Shown here piece by piece: positions 31,101 through 40,812 of a DNA stretch of 64,000 bases (the first letter of the stretch is position 1; each line of letters opens with the position of its first letter). Origin of the DNA: Triatoma infestans (taxonomy: Eukaryota > Arthropoda > Insecta > Hemiptera > Reduviidae). The notes beneath the pieces were generated by a model. That model was not told where the DNA came from. It worked only from the letters and a program-made list of their open reading frames with translations, and ran no database searches. The DNA lies in contig JAAEAF010004340.1 of the NCBI GenBank assembly GCA_011037195.1, positions 54,836 to 118,835 of the forward strand, given 5' to 3'. A program made the translations under genes and the position numbers.

Positions 31101-34100
31101 CCCCCCCCAAATTATTTTACATCGAATTTGGAGCGTTAAATTTTAAATGTTGTATGCAGTTAGTTCAATGTTTTTAATACGCTCTACTAGACCAGAATAT
31201 ATAATCACTTCTCTACCTGCCAAGCTTAGTAGGTAGGTACTACTTATCTTCCTACACACCACTATATATATCCGGTATTTTATTCGTAGTAGCATGCATA
31301 TTAGTTATGTTCCTGACCGGTTTCGGATATTCATCCATCGTCAGAGCAAATTCACCAAGTTCGTGTAGAGAGTTCACTTCAACGAACTGTTTCTGTAGAC
31401 TCACACTTGTTGGTTATATATATGTGGGAAGGTTATAAGAATTATGTTACTACATGTGTGTGTTTTTCATGAAAAGTGAAATTATTATAACCTTATAACC
31501 TTCCCACATACATACAACCAACAAAACAAGTGTGAGTCTACAGAAACATTTCGTTGAAGTGAACTCTCTAAACGAACTTGGTGAATTTGCTCTGACGATG
31601 GATGAATATCCGAAACCGGTCAGGAACATATCTAATATGCATGCTACGACGGATAAAATACCGGATGTTATCCAGCAATGCGGACCCAGCCACATTTTCA
31701 ACACTATATTTATGTTAGTACAAATATGTAGAATTTGAATTTAAAGAAAATGTGTCATTTTATTATATAATTGTATTAAAAGGACTAAGAGAAAGTTGTG
31801 TGAGTGATTCACACCAGATTTTTTTACATGTACATTTTCTCATAATGCATTTCCTCAAATAACTTTTTTCCCCTTCATACAAGTTTTAGTTTTTACTTTC
31901 TCTTACGCTTAGTAAATGGAAGTATTGTAATCGCGTCAAATTTTCGATATCAGTTTTCACCGGAAATATCCGTTTTGAGGTCCCCTGAGTCCGAGAAGTG
32001 GTTTTTAGCAAATGGTGTGTGTGTGTGTTTTTGTATGTATGTATGTAAACAGTATAGCTCAAAAACGAAAAACCGTAGAAAGTTGAAACTTCATATTCCG
32101 TTTACGTATCACCATGAGATCTGACAATACGTTATCTGTGAAAGTTCTTCAACCAGAAGTACCACTTTACTAGTTTTTTTTTGTTTTTACTTTTTTGCGA
32201 TTTTATCAGAAAATGGCTTTTATTTGAAACATTTCTTTGGGAAAATTCATTTAAGGGCACTTTTGCGGGACAGGTGGGGTTAGGTTGGGTTTTCATTTAA
32301 AGTGCTATTTCAGTTTATTAGACAATTCTGTCATCTTAATCATGTTAATTAGAATTAAATATGTTGTTGTAATTTCGAGTTTGAAAAAATCGAATGACCG
32401 GAAGTGCGTTTATTTTACCACTTTACTAAATGATTTTTTCCACTTTTTCGCGATTTTCTTAAAAATGGCTCCGACGATTTTCTTCAAACTTGGTATATTA
32501 ACTGTACATTCAAAAAGCTACAACTTTTATTTGAAACATTTCTTTGGGAAAATTCATTTAAGGGCACTTTTATGTTTCTCTCTAAAGTGCTATCATAGTT
32601 GGATTATAGCATTCTATCATCCAAACAAAATTAATTAGAAATAAATAGATGGCCAAAATTCCGAGTTTCAAGAAAAATTAGTAAACCGAAAGTGCACTTT
32701 TACTGAACAGTTTTTTCAGTTTTCGATGAATTTCATTAAATTTGGTGGTACACAAACTATAAAATTTGTCAATTATAATTTTGAAAACTGGAGTAAGAGA
32801 AAGTTGTGTGAGTGTTTTACACCAGATTTTTGTTTTTATTGTCTCTGTAATATCTTATTCTAAATACTGATTATTATAAGATTTTGTTTATTATTTCTCT
32901 TGGATATTTGGCGAGGGTGTGGCTTCCTTAGGTGTTATTAGTTTTTGTTCACTGGATATAGTCATCTGTTGAAGTTACAATGTGTATTGTGTGTGGTGAT
33001 AAACTAGAGATTGTCTCTGTGGTTTCGCTAAAGTCAACTAGTTGCCAGAATATCAACTATTTCTGTTAGTCCTATATGTAATGGATGAATATTGGGATGT
33101 AAGGGGCCTGGGACAACCATAGAGGGCCGCCAAGATCCCTGCCCCACCAAAGTGGCTAGTCCACTTCCACCCAACGAGACCACTCTTTCTCTTACTTTAT
33201 TACATTTAAGATTTAGTAATTGTTCTCTTAGACTTTTCAGAAAGAAAAGACTTTTGATTTCGCTACTGTTATAACTTTAATGGGAACTCATAAGAATTCA
33301 TTATGTTGCTTCTAAAATATTCTGAGATCTCATTGTCACATTAATAAATCGCTTTTTTATTGCATAGTCTGAAAGTGATTTTTCTTCAGATCAAGTTTCA
33401 ATTGGCCGCAAAGGTGCCCAGGCCATAAGTACAACATTCTCATAAGTTTTCATTTATGGCTATACAAATATTGGTTATGTTCAGAACTGAGTTCGGATAA
33501 TTTCTCGATTGGTCAAATGACCTATATAAGACAAGACTATACATGTTTCTCAAAGAAAAATGATAATAAAAGAAACCATAATAGACAAAAGAAATAAAAA
33601 ATTAATGACAATATTTTGAATGAAATTTTGGGGTGGCGTTTAGTGTTAAAACTGAAATATGTATGATACAGCAAAGTTAATTATTACCAGATCCATGAGT
33701 AGCATTTTTAGTATTTGAAAGTCCATACAATGATCTTAAAGAATGTGGTTCTTTAAATATAGCATCAAAAGTTCTAGTCGGTCCCATCATGCCACGCCAT
33801 GTTTTAATACCATTTTCTCTTGCTAATATAAAAGTTTCAGCTGGTCCACTAAAATCATTACAAAGAATATTTTTAATTATGAATAGTAAAATGATATTAA
33901 TCATTAAACTTAAAATTCGTTCCAGCTTTAGAATCAAAAAGAACTCTATTGCCTTGTTTCCCACTTCTGGTCAATATGTTTTTGATTTATCATCAATACT
34001 TGAACGTAATGTGCAATTTAAATGTTAAAAATGAAATAATTTTTTGTTTTTATTTTTTAATTAAACATAAATAATAATAATAAAATTTACAATTTGAAAC

Positions 34101-35308
34101 AAAAAAAATCTAGGTGATACACTTATACGACTCTCTCTTAATATAATGTACATAATATTATAATTGACATACTAAACTTCACATTTAGAAGTTTTCACTG
34201 AATTTTAATGACTTTAACATTATAATTGTGGGAAATATCCTAAACTATAATGAAACGACAACGACGTTTGAATCAAACAATTAACAATTTTTTTGTCTGC
34301 TGGCAAAACCTCGCGGAATAGGTAGGGCCTCAGGGTCGGTAAACGAGGTGCCCTTTTAAAGGAACGTAGCCCAAATTAACGATTACAAAAAGGTGATTTT
34401 TTATGTTTATAAAATTATTTTGCATTTTATAATGCAATAGAAAATGGAGGCTAATTTCAATCAGATATAAAATGCAAAATAATACTATTCAAGTACGGAA
34501 TGGATTAGTTCAGTGGTAGCGCGCTGGACTAGAAATGCGAAGGACGCGGGTTCAAATGCAGTAGTGCTGCCCTTAAATTTTCTCTCTTTTTATGAATCTC
34601 TACAGTTCGCACTCTCCGATTAAGGACAGTCTTTGTTGTCTATAACGAGAGAACACTATCCGGAGGCTCCGGTAGTGCTCTGAGAAGGCTCCGGGCGCCA
34701 ATGACCATAGATGTTGATGCGCCTTAAATTAAAAAAAAAAAAAGTAATAATAATATTCAAATAAATGGTGGATTTAGTTTACAAAAGAAAACGAAAATGA
34801 TAGAATGCGCTTTGTGATAGGGGTAGGTATTCTACATTTTTACGAATGATGGAGCCACTCAAGAATTAATCATATTTGATCTAAATCTTACTTATTAAAT
34901 CTTACTAAACCTTACGTCATAAGTGTGGTACTATTGATGTTACTAAATAGATTTAGAAATCATAGTAAATACTTATTTACCTTGTCATTAGACCCACCAG
35001 GCGATCATAAAAAGGTTTTCCTTCATGTTCCGCATACATCGCTTTGGCATCTTCCAAACTCAACAGTCGTCTTGCATGGCGCACTATAAAGAATTTATTA
35101 TCGAGTATCGCATTTTTGATATGCTAGAAATATTAAAAGTTTGATAGTGTTAATATTTGATTTAGAAGTGATTTATTGATTTTTTGTATATAATTTGACA
35201 AAATAATAAATAATTAAAAAATACCTCAACAAAAGGTGGAACTTTTGCTGCATGCGGCTTAATTAATGCCATTGTTAATTCTAAAGTTTTTGGTGGAAAG
35301 AAAGTCAT
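28010..35308 (-). CDS. nme6: NME6-like nucleoside diphosphate kinase, copy a
   Basis: Exons 35225-35308, 34981-35123, 33688-33848 and 28010-28173 join in phase to 552 bases, 183 residues (human NME6 is 186). Fold landmarks: ALIKPHA with Lys17, YAEHEGKPFYDRLVGLM, ARENGIKTWRGMMGPTR, Arg114, NATHGSDS with catalytic His127, then FPDF and the NME6-type C-terminal tail. NME6 proteins are reported as divergent, partly mitochondrial family members with weak or partner-dependent kinase activity, so catalysis here is inferred only. Introns match copy b exactly in position and phase. Intron 3 is 5.5 kb and full of repeats. Confidence 0.9.
28770..28960 (-). mobile_element. Worn SINE copy
   Basis: The reverse complement shows B-box-like ttcgaatccg, the cccttagattttt block and the gtccggtgagg...gtgtt body of the SINE family at 20053. 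Diverged and lacking a clear A box. Confidence 0.55.
29090..29560. repeat. Repeat-B fragment in NME6 copy a intron 3
   Basis: Contains phrases of a dispersed non-coding family (aacatttgaaattaacg, cttcatacact), which recurs at 30500-31130, 35870-36120, 37330-37450, 37920-38160, 49890-50165, 54510-54815, 56965-57230, 58330-59050 and 59930-60120. Confidence 0.5.
29590..30128 (+). mobile_element. SINE with leader and doubled body
   Basis: Leader gttacttggggagtagcgac... (29598-29776), then head gggattagctcagtgg at 29777, B-box-like ggtttgaatcc near 29825, two body blocks and gcaccttaaattaaaa at 30111-30126. Similarity to 19871-20417 continues about 140 bp past the SINE end, so the mobilised unit may be larger. 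Confidence 0.85.
30274..30490 (+). mobile_element. Partial SINE body
   Basis: Starts within the head (ggtcccgagttcgaattc) and continues through the agaacactgc...gagaaggctt body to cacaatagatctttc. The A box is missing. Confidence 0.65.
30500..31130. repeat. Repeat-B copies
   Basis: Two or more overlapping degenerate units with the ttctcgaaatcggtttcaac, cttcatacactacctacac and accacttcactataatatat phrases of repeat B. Non-coding. Confidence 0.55.
31313..31346 (-). ncRNA. Hammerhead-like motif (left arm)
   Basis: Minus strand: CTGACGA core (variable position 7 is C), helix II GGAT/ATCC, GAAA, CCGGTC then AG, pairing with CT before the core. The helix sequences differ from the other copies, yet pairing is kept. 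Confidence 0.55.
31590..31623 (+). ncRNA. Hammerhead-like motif (right arm)
   Basis: Same sequence as the left arm in opposite orientation. Helix I is only two pairs (CT/AG), so it is weaker than at 26383. Confidence 0.55.
31895..32848. repeat. Repeat A, near-complete copy
   Basis: Begins actttctcttac and ends gtaagagaaagttgtgtgag ... caccagattttt, so the ends are inverted repeats of at least 12 bp. Contains a (GT)n stretch near 32010 and internal units with ccgaagtgcacttttac-like and ttcatttaagggcactttt phrases. Non-coding. Confidence 0.65.
32880..33687. other. NME6 copy a intron 3, upstream end, no gene recognised
   Basis: Includes a GC-richer patch at about 33095-33180 that I cannot assign. 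Confidence 0.35.
33688..33848 (-). CDS. nme6: NME6-like copy a, exon 3
   Basis: After gattttag. GPAETFILARENGIKTWR to NATHGS, 161 bases, one base of the Asp codon before gtaata. It carries catalytic His127. Confidence 0.92.
34497..34743 (+). mobile_element. SINE, single-body form
   Basis: Head with attagttcagtggtagcgcg, degenerate B box (ggttcaaatgc near 34549), one body block and a gccttaaattaaa poly(A) end. No leader module in front. In intron 2 of NME6 copy a. Confidence 0.8.
34981..35123 (-). CDS. nme6: NME6-like copy a, exon 2
   Basis: After atttctag. HIKNAILDNKFFIVRHARRL... to LMT plus two bases before gtaaat; 143 bases, as in copy b. Confidence 0.9.
35225..35308 (-). CDS. nme6: NME6-like copy a, exon 1
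   Basis: ATG at 35308, MTFFPPKTLELTMALIKPHA... to PPFVE, 28 codons, then gtattt. The start is chosen because it aligns exactly with copy b and precedes the first beta strand. Confidence 0.9.
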
Positions 35309-35523
35309 TTTATTGCTTTACCAAATAACCAAACTTTTTTATTTTTTTTTTAAATTTTTTTATTAAGTGGACAAAACCATGGTTACTGAATTTGTCAATC
35401 GTGCCGCCATGAAACTTCCGTTTATAATTTATGTGCTAATAAGAAGGGAAACAAAAGATCATTTTTCGGAAAATAAAAAGTATATAATGACAAATTATAT
35501 TGTAGTTGATAAGTGAAAAGCAT

Positions 35524-35800
35524 CAGAGGACATATTCTGTGATAGCCTGCTTCATTTTGTGATCATCAGTTGGTTTGGAGTGTTCGCCCATCATCAGGAT
35601 ATCTTTGATAAACACTGTGATAACAAAGCCTTACACAAAGCGAAATCAGTTAAACTGTGTACGTTAGTGTATAATTTGATTTTGATTTGTGCAAGTCTGT
35701 GTTTATCAAGACATTCTGATGATGGGCGGACGCCCGAAACTGATCGATGACCACATGAAATTAATCAGGCTATAATAAAAAATATCTCTTATGACAGATT
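35524..35800. mobile_element. Foldback copy of the hammerhead-bearing repeat
   Basis: The left arm (about 35524-35640) on the minus strand and the right arm (about 35690-35800) on the plus strand share the gcctgcttcattttgtg / caggctataa ends and core. The left core is damaged (the GAAA box reads CAAA). It lies just upstream of the NME6 copy a start. Confidence 0.65.
35712..35749 (+). ncRNA. Hammerhead-like motif
   Basis: CATT, CTGATGA, GGGCG-GA-CGCCC hairpin, GAAA, CTGATC, GATG. Helix I keeps pairing through a G-U wobble; CCGG of other copies has become CTGA. Confidence 0.5.
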
Positions 35801-36139
35801 TTCATTAAACTAAAAAGTTTATTCATTTTTTTTTTCTAATACCAAAATAGAGATGGTGGAAGGAAGAACAAGGTCCTATCTAGGCAATTAGTAGAAATGA
35901 TTACACTGTAGTCAGTAAGATAGCGCCAGTAACATTGAACCAAGTCCATATAATATTTGAAATTCAACGCCTCAAATTCCGTAGAACTGACGTAATTTTC
36001 TCAAAAACGGTTGCAACGATTATTCTTTAAACTTCGTATACTAGGCGGGGAGTGAGGGGAGGAGGGGTCTACACACTTTTTATTATATCTAGAACTGAAC
36101 CGCAATTTTAACTCAATGTGTAGTTTAGTAACTGATAAC

Positions 36140-36803
36140 TCTTGTGGTTTAACTTTAGGCGAACTTCGCTGGCTATTTTAACTGAGGTGCGAATTGCTAT
36201 ATTTGAACTACATTCCTTGGATAGAGAGGGATGTTACACTGTGTTCTTTGTGTAATTCTCGGTCTGTGGAAAATGTTTTCCACTTCTTAGCAGAATGTAG
36301 TATTCTCTCTGAATTGCGCATTCTTTATCTTGGTTGACAAGACTTTGCCTCATAGCTCTGCTAAATAGTAATAATTGCCTAGCCCTCATAAAATATGCTC
36401 GACATACTTGGAATTACCGCTATGAACTGATACAGGTGTTCAACTTTTGATTTACCTACCTAACCTAAATTTATGTATTTTTCATACATATACTTTGTAT
36501 TTATGTACGTTTTAATTAATTCCAGTTTTTGTTTTTTTTCCCTTCTTCTTTTGTTTTGTTCTTTTCGTTTTGTATATATAATTTCTATTGGTGTATTTAT
36601 TTTATTACTTATGTAGTTAGTTATTCATTTAATATTTTATTTTTTTCAAGTTTAGGAAATATAAATTAAAATTGAATTATGCATAAAACATACATTGTTT
36701 AAGTTTTGTTTTTCTTTTTCATTTGTATTAACGACTCCGGCTGACGGATCTTTTTTTTTTTTCTATGTATGAATAAATTGTAATCATTTAATTAATAAAG
36801 TAC
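36140..36803 (+). pseudogene. LINE 3' fragment
   Basis: The plus strand gives LCSLCNSRSVENVFHFLAEC (about 36240-36300), the C-terminal Cys/His motif of Jockey/CR1-like LINEs, resembling the element at 40813-43458, and an AATAAA-containing tail near 36770. Confidence 0.65.
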
Positions 36804-36836
36804 TATTATTATTATTATTATTATATTATTATTACT
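36804..36836. repeat. (TTA)n microsatellite between two LINE tails
   Basis: ATT/TTA repeats where the 3' ends of a plus-strand and a minus-strand LINE meet. Confidence 0.85.
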
Positions 36837-36839
36837 AGC

Positions 36840-37330
36840 CGGGGAGGGCGAGTCTCATTCCACTGCGACTTGCATTAAGAGGTCTACGAGGTCTCTTGTA
36901 TTGTGTAATCCCTAAAGTCATAGCACATCCTTCAGCTTTGCCTTCTTAATCAGACCTAGCAAAGCTGAAAGTGACTTCGTCATGAAGCTCGTAGCTTTTT
37001 CCCAGTTGATGAAACCTTGTCCTCACTAGACCGGGACACTCACAAAGGACATGTGCCGGAGTTTCCTTCAAAGGTCCTGCAGAATCGGCATACAACATTA
37101 TCTGCAATTAGTAGTTAGTGCCTATTCAGCCTGCAATGCCCTGTTAGTAGGCCCATTATTAGCCTTTTACCCATTCGGCTAGGGCTCAGCAGGTAAATGT
37201 CTTTTAATAAAGAATTTAGTTTGCCTCTGCCTTGGAGTTCATTCCCACCATTGCAGACAATGACATTCTATCCACTCCTTGATGGAAGCTTGAATCAGGC
37301 TCCTGGGCAACCCACAGAAGGGCTCGCGGC
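36840..37330 (-). pseudogene. R1/I-type LINE 3' fragment
   Basis: Minus-strand pieces MGKRLIMGLLTGHCRLNRH and ADNVVCRFC (about 37080-37200) resemble the GLxTGHxxxxxHL...C.C segment of R1/I LINEs. The 3' end matches 24380-24600. Confidence 0.65.
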
Positions 37331-37465
37331 CTATAAATTTCGTATACTATTTACACACATAAATACTTAATTTTTATTTGTGACATTTTTCAAGAAAAAA
37401 ATATTTATTTTGAGAGTTCTAGGGAACTGTGGCGTTATTATGCTTTTCTTCTAAAGTACCACTTA

Positions 37466-37925
37466 GAATTAGAATTAGAATGATGCAGGGGGGGACCAAG
37501 ACCCAGGCACTGCAGCCTCCCATTGAGGCTTATTGTGCCAACCCCTCAAACCTAGTAGTGGAAGCCCCCCTCTTCATGAGGTCCAAAACCTTCCCCACCA
37601 GTCCCTCCTGGAGCACGATTTCCTCCGGTCTCAGCGTGCCGAAGATCTCGTACCTCAGTCTAGCGATTGCAACGCAATCAAACAACAGGTGAGAGGCCGT
37701 CTCCTCCTCCTCCTGACACAGTCTGCACAAGGGCTCTACATCCACCAACCCCACCTTGTGTAGATGTTTTTTGAACCTGCCATGCCCAGTAAACAGGCCC
37801 GTTATCAGAGAAATCTGATACCTGCTTAGACCCAGGATGTATCTGGTCCTTCTTTCACACAGCCCTGGCATGACCATTTTGCCGTGCTTTGCTCCAGTAC
37901 TTAGCCTCCCAGTATCGGTTATGTT
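37466..37925 (-). pseudogene. R1/I-type LINE C-terminal fragment
   Basis: Minus-strand open frame 37877-37530 has LITGLFTGHGRFKKHL and CRLCQEEEETASHLLFDC, the usual C-terminal RNase-H-distal zinc motif, then a stop and a 3' untranslated region. Truncated 5'. Confidence 0.8.
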
Positions 37926-38159
37926 CCCTCAAAGTACCACTTAAGTATAATATATGATTTTTACCATCTACATAATATTAATACACATTAGAAGCATTAG
38001 TAAACATCAAATTTAAAAAAAAAATCGTTTAACTGAAAGTGAGATTTTACAAAATAGGATTTTGAATTTTTTGAAATTTTCTCGAAAATGGTTACATTGA
38101 TTTTCTTTAATTATTTGTAAAATTTTCCTGAACAAATTGATTTTACAGGGATATTATTG

Positions 38160-40480
38160 GTGGTCTATTAGTTAGTCAAAATTTAAATTGGCTCATGCTT
38201 CGTTGGTTCTGATAATATAGAGAGCTCCATATAAAGTCGCTTACTTATACAAGTAAACTCTTCACCACTATGTTTATGGCCAGCCAGCTAAACATTGTAA
38301 CAATGTTGTAATTTTAAAGAAAATTTCTTGATTGTATTTAAATTGTAAGAGAAGGTCATGTGAGACTTTTCTTATGCAGCATCTAGAGATTAGTGATTGA
38401 ATATGGTATGGAATGAGTTTAGTGTCGCTGTGGTGAAGTGGAAACAGGATCATATTATTTTAGAATGTGGTAGTTGAACATTAAGCTCGCCGGAAAAAAC
38501 AGGCATTACTTTACTTTTATTTTAGAATGTGTAAGTACTACAAGGATCTCCGTGTGAACTTAGGTTTAGACATTAGTTTCCATTTATTGGTGTAATTAAC
38601 GATATGTTTCCCATGCTGCTAAAAAAAGTGAGCACTTATAATATCTTTAAAAAGTTGGCAGAGGTCGCCCTGTCACGACGAATACAATATCACGGCAAAC
38701 CAAGGGTAAGCAGAGTGTATGTTTTATGGGTTAATGATTTCTTGTTTGACTGGAATATGCTTGTGATTGTGGTAGGCCCGAATAGTTATAAGAGTTTTTA
38801 GCTAGCCCCTCAGGAATATCGTGTATTGAGAGGTCCTTAGGGTAGTTATTTAGTCCGATATACTTGAGTGAGTATATATGTATGATATATATGTATGTAT
38901 AACAGACAATAAGTCTTGCATGTGTGTGTGTGAAAAGCCCATTTATTTTGGGAATTTTGTTGGTTCAAAATAATAGGTATTTTTTGGTGGTTGGTGGATT
39001 AATTAGGACATACTTTCCTCATGACTGTCAGATCGGAATCAGCATCAGAATTTCTGTATTCATGTTGTTCTTGGTATGAGCTTGAGTTTCACACCCTCTT
39101 GCTGAGTTAAATTAAAAAAAATGGTCAAGATAAAAAAATTAATAAAAGCTAAAAGGTTAAATAAAAAGACAAAAACCGATAAAGAAGAAGAAGCTGGAAA
39201 GAGAATTTATTGGTCAATCAGAAGTCAATATGATAAGTCGAACTTGTAGTTCGACAGCAGAGATGCAGAGCCATCTTAGAGTTACCTATAAGATGAAGTT
39301 TTAATCTAAGTAGAATTAAATGTACGGGATGAAAATGGTTAGCGGGAATTATTAAATCTTTACTGAATTGTTTTGTTTGATTGGGGGAACACCCGAGAAT
39401 AGGCAAACAGATGCGAAGATGATAATCTTTTAATATAAAAAAAGGCACAGGACGCAAAGATGATGGAGTAATTAATGAAAATTATTGTGCCCATTACAAG
39501 GGAAATAATTAAAAGGAAGGAATTGGACTCACCTTTTAAATTGATGAGCTGCGCAGCCACTGATAATTGATGATAGCCTTCATCGTGAGAAGCGTGTCAT
39601 TTTGTGTTTTTTTGTGTTCAAAGAGATGTTTCAAGCTGAACTTGACAGTAGCACAATCACAGTAATTTAGTAATTGAAGCCAGAAGCGATGACATATATA
39701 ATTAAACTAGCAAGAATTGAAAATATTTGTAAAAACAGAAGCGTATAAATAATGGAAACTTGTATGTTATATTAAACATATGTACAGACGAAAGATACGC
39801 CATAGATGACAGCCGCAAGAGATGTGAAGTGATTAGGCCAAGTACAAGTAACAACAAAAAAAGAAAAGAAAACCATCAAAATCAGAAAGGAAGCTTTAAT
39901 TTCCGTACTTTGGTAATGCGGATACAATAATTGAAGTTTTAACTTCATAATATAGAGACTCGTTGGCAGCTTCACTGCAAACCTCTGCCATCTGTAGGGG
40001 GCCAAAAGAACTAACGCTCAAACAGACTTTTTTCTTTTTCATTTTTTTCTTGATTTTCTCAGAAAAGATACAAATATTAATAAAAAAAAAAAAAATTGTA
40101 AATAATGCTGCGATTGTAAATAGTATTAGGATAACTAACATTGTAAAATTAATACATAGAAGCACTTCTAGTAAACCATAAAACTGGGTTTCCACATGAG
40201 GCATTGTAAATTCAATTGAAAAAAGTAGCTGTTTTGTATGGGGAGGGGAAATCACTCCTGTAAATCATCTGATGGATTAAAATATCAGTTATTTGAAGAG
40301 AACATAATATGCTTCCTAGTAATAAAATTATTGATTAAACATAGATCAAATGGGGTTGCTTTTAAGACGAGTATCCTCTAATAATCCTTGGCACAAGAAG
40401 GAGCATAAATATTTTTTTAAGTTTGCCTAAACCTTTTTAAGGAATCTAATAAATTTCAAGTGTGACCACGTTTTTTTTTG
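38160..40480. other. Mostly unassigned sequence
   Basis: Around 38400-38560 the plus strand has CRCGEVET followed by LILECV-like residues, probably a small LINE tail. On the minus strand at 39890-40000 a good acceptor (cccctacag) opens a short frame, and a GTGAGT donor sits at 39535; I cannot name a gene. Otherwise AT-rich. Confidence 0.3.
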
Positions 40481-40484
40481 TATC

Positions 40485-40575
40485 GTTATTGGGGATTATT
40501 GCACTGCGACCTGAAAGATCTATTGTGCCCTCCGGAGCCTTCTCAGTGCATTACCGGCCTCCGAGCAGTGTTGTC
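40485..40575 (-). mobile_element. SINE body fragment
   Basis: The reverse complement reads cactgctcggaggccgg ... gagaaggctccgg ... gcacaatagatctttcagg ... ataatcccc, the body of the SINE family. Confidence 0.8.
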
Positions 40576-40812
40576 TAGATATAGACAGTAGCAGAACTTA
40601 TTGAACCAATTATTTCTTTAATAATACAACAATTATAAAAAAAACATTTCAAGAAAGTATCTAATCCACCTCACTAAATTATTATATAATGAAGTTAGGC
40701 CATTTTCCTGATATATGGAAAACCGCAAAAATAATATTTATTCCAAAACCCGGTAAAGATCCATTTTTTCTTTGTAGTTACCGACCGATCTCCCTACTTC
40801 CTTGTCTTAGTA

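Larger units (their letters stand above)
31268..31701. mobile_element. Foldback element with divergent hammerhead-like cores
   Basis: Inverted arms of about 180-210 bp meet near 31465. An 8-bp direct repeat, cactatat, lies at 31260-31267 and 31702-31709. Same architecture as 14888-15238 but with largely different arm sequence; the ribozyme-like core is the conserved part. In intron 3 of NME6 copy a. Confidence 0.7.

Noticed and set aside
32285..32638. 117-codon frame with a TT-rich hydrophobic product
   Set aside because: It falls inside repeat A units that recur at 45520-46548 with different stops.
40000..40255. Odorant or gustatory receptor exon
   Set aside because: The peptide has a hydrophobic run and an AEVCSEAANESLYY stretch, but not the conserved receptor C-terminal motifs; left unassigned.
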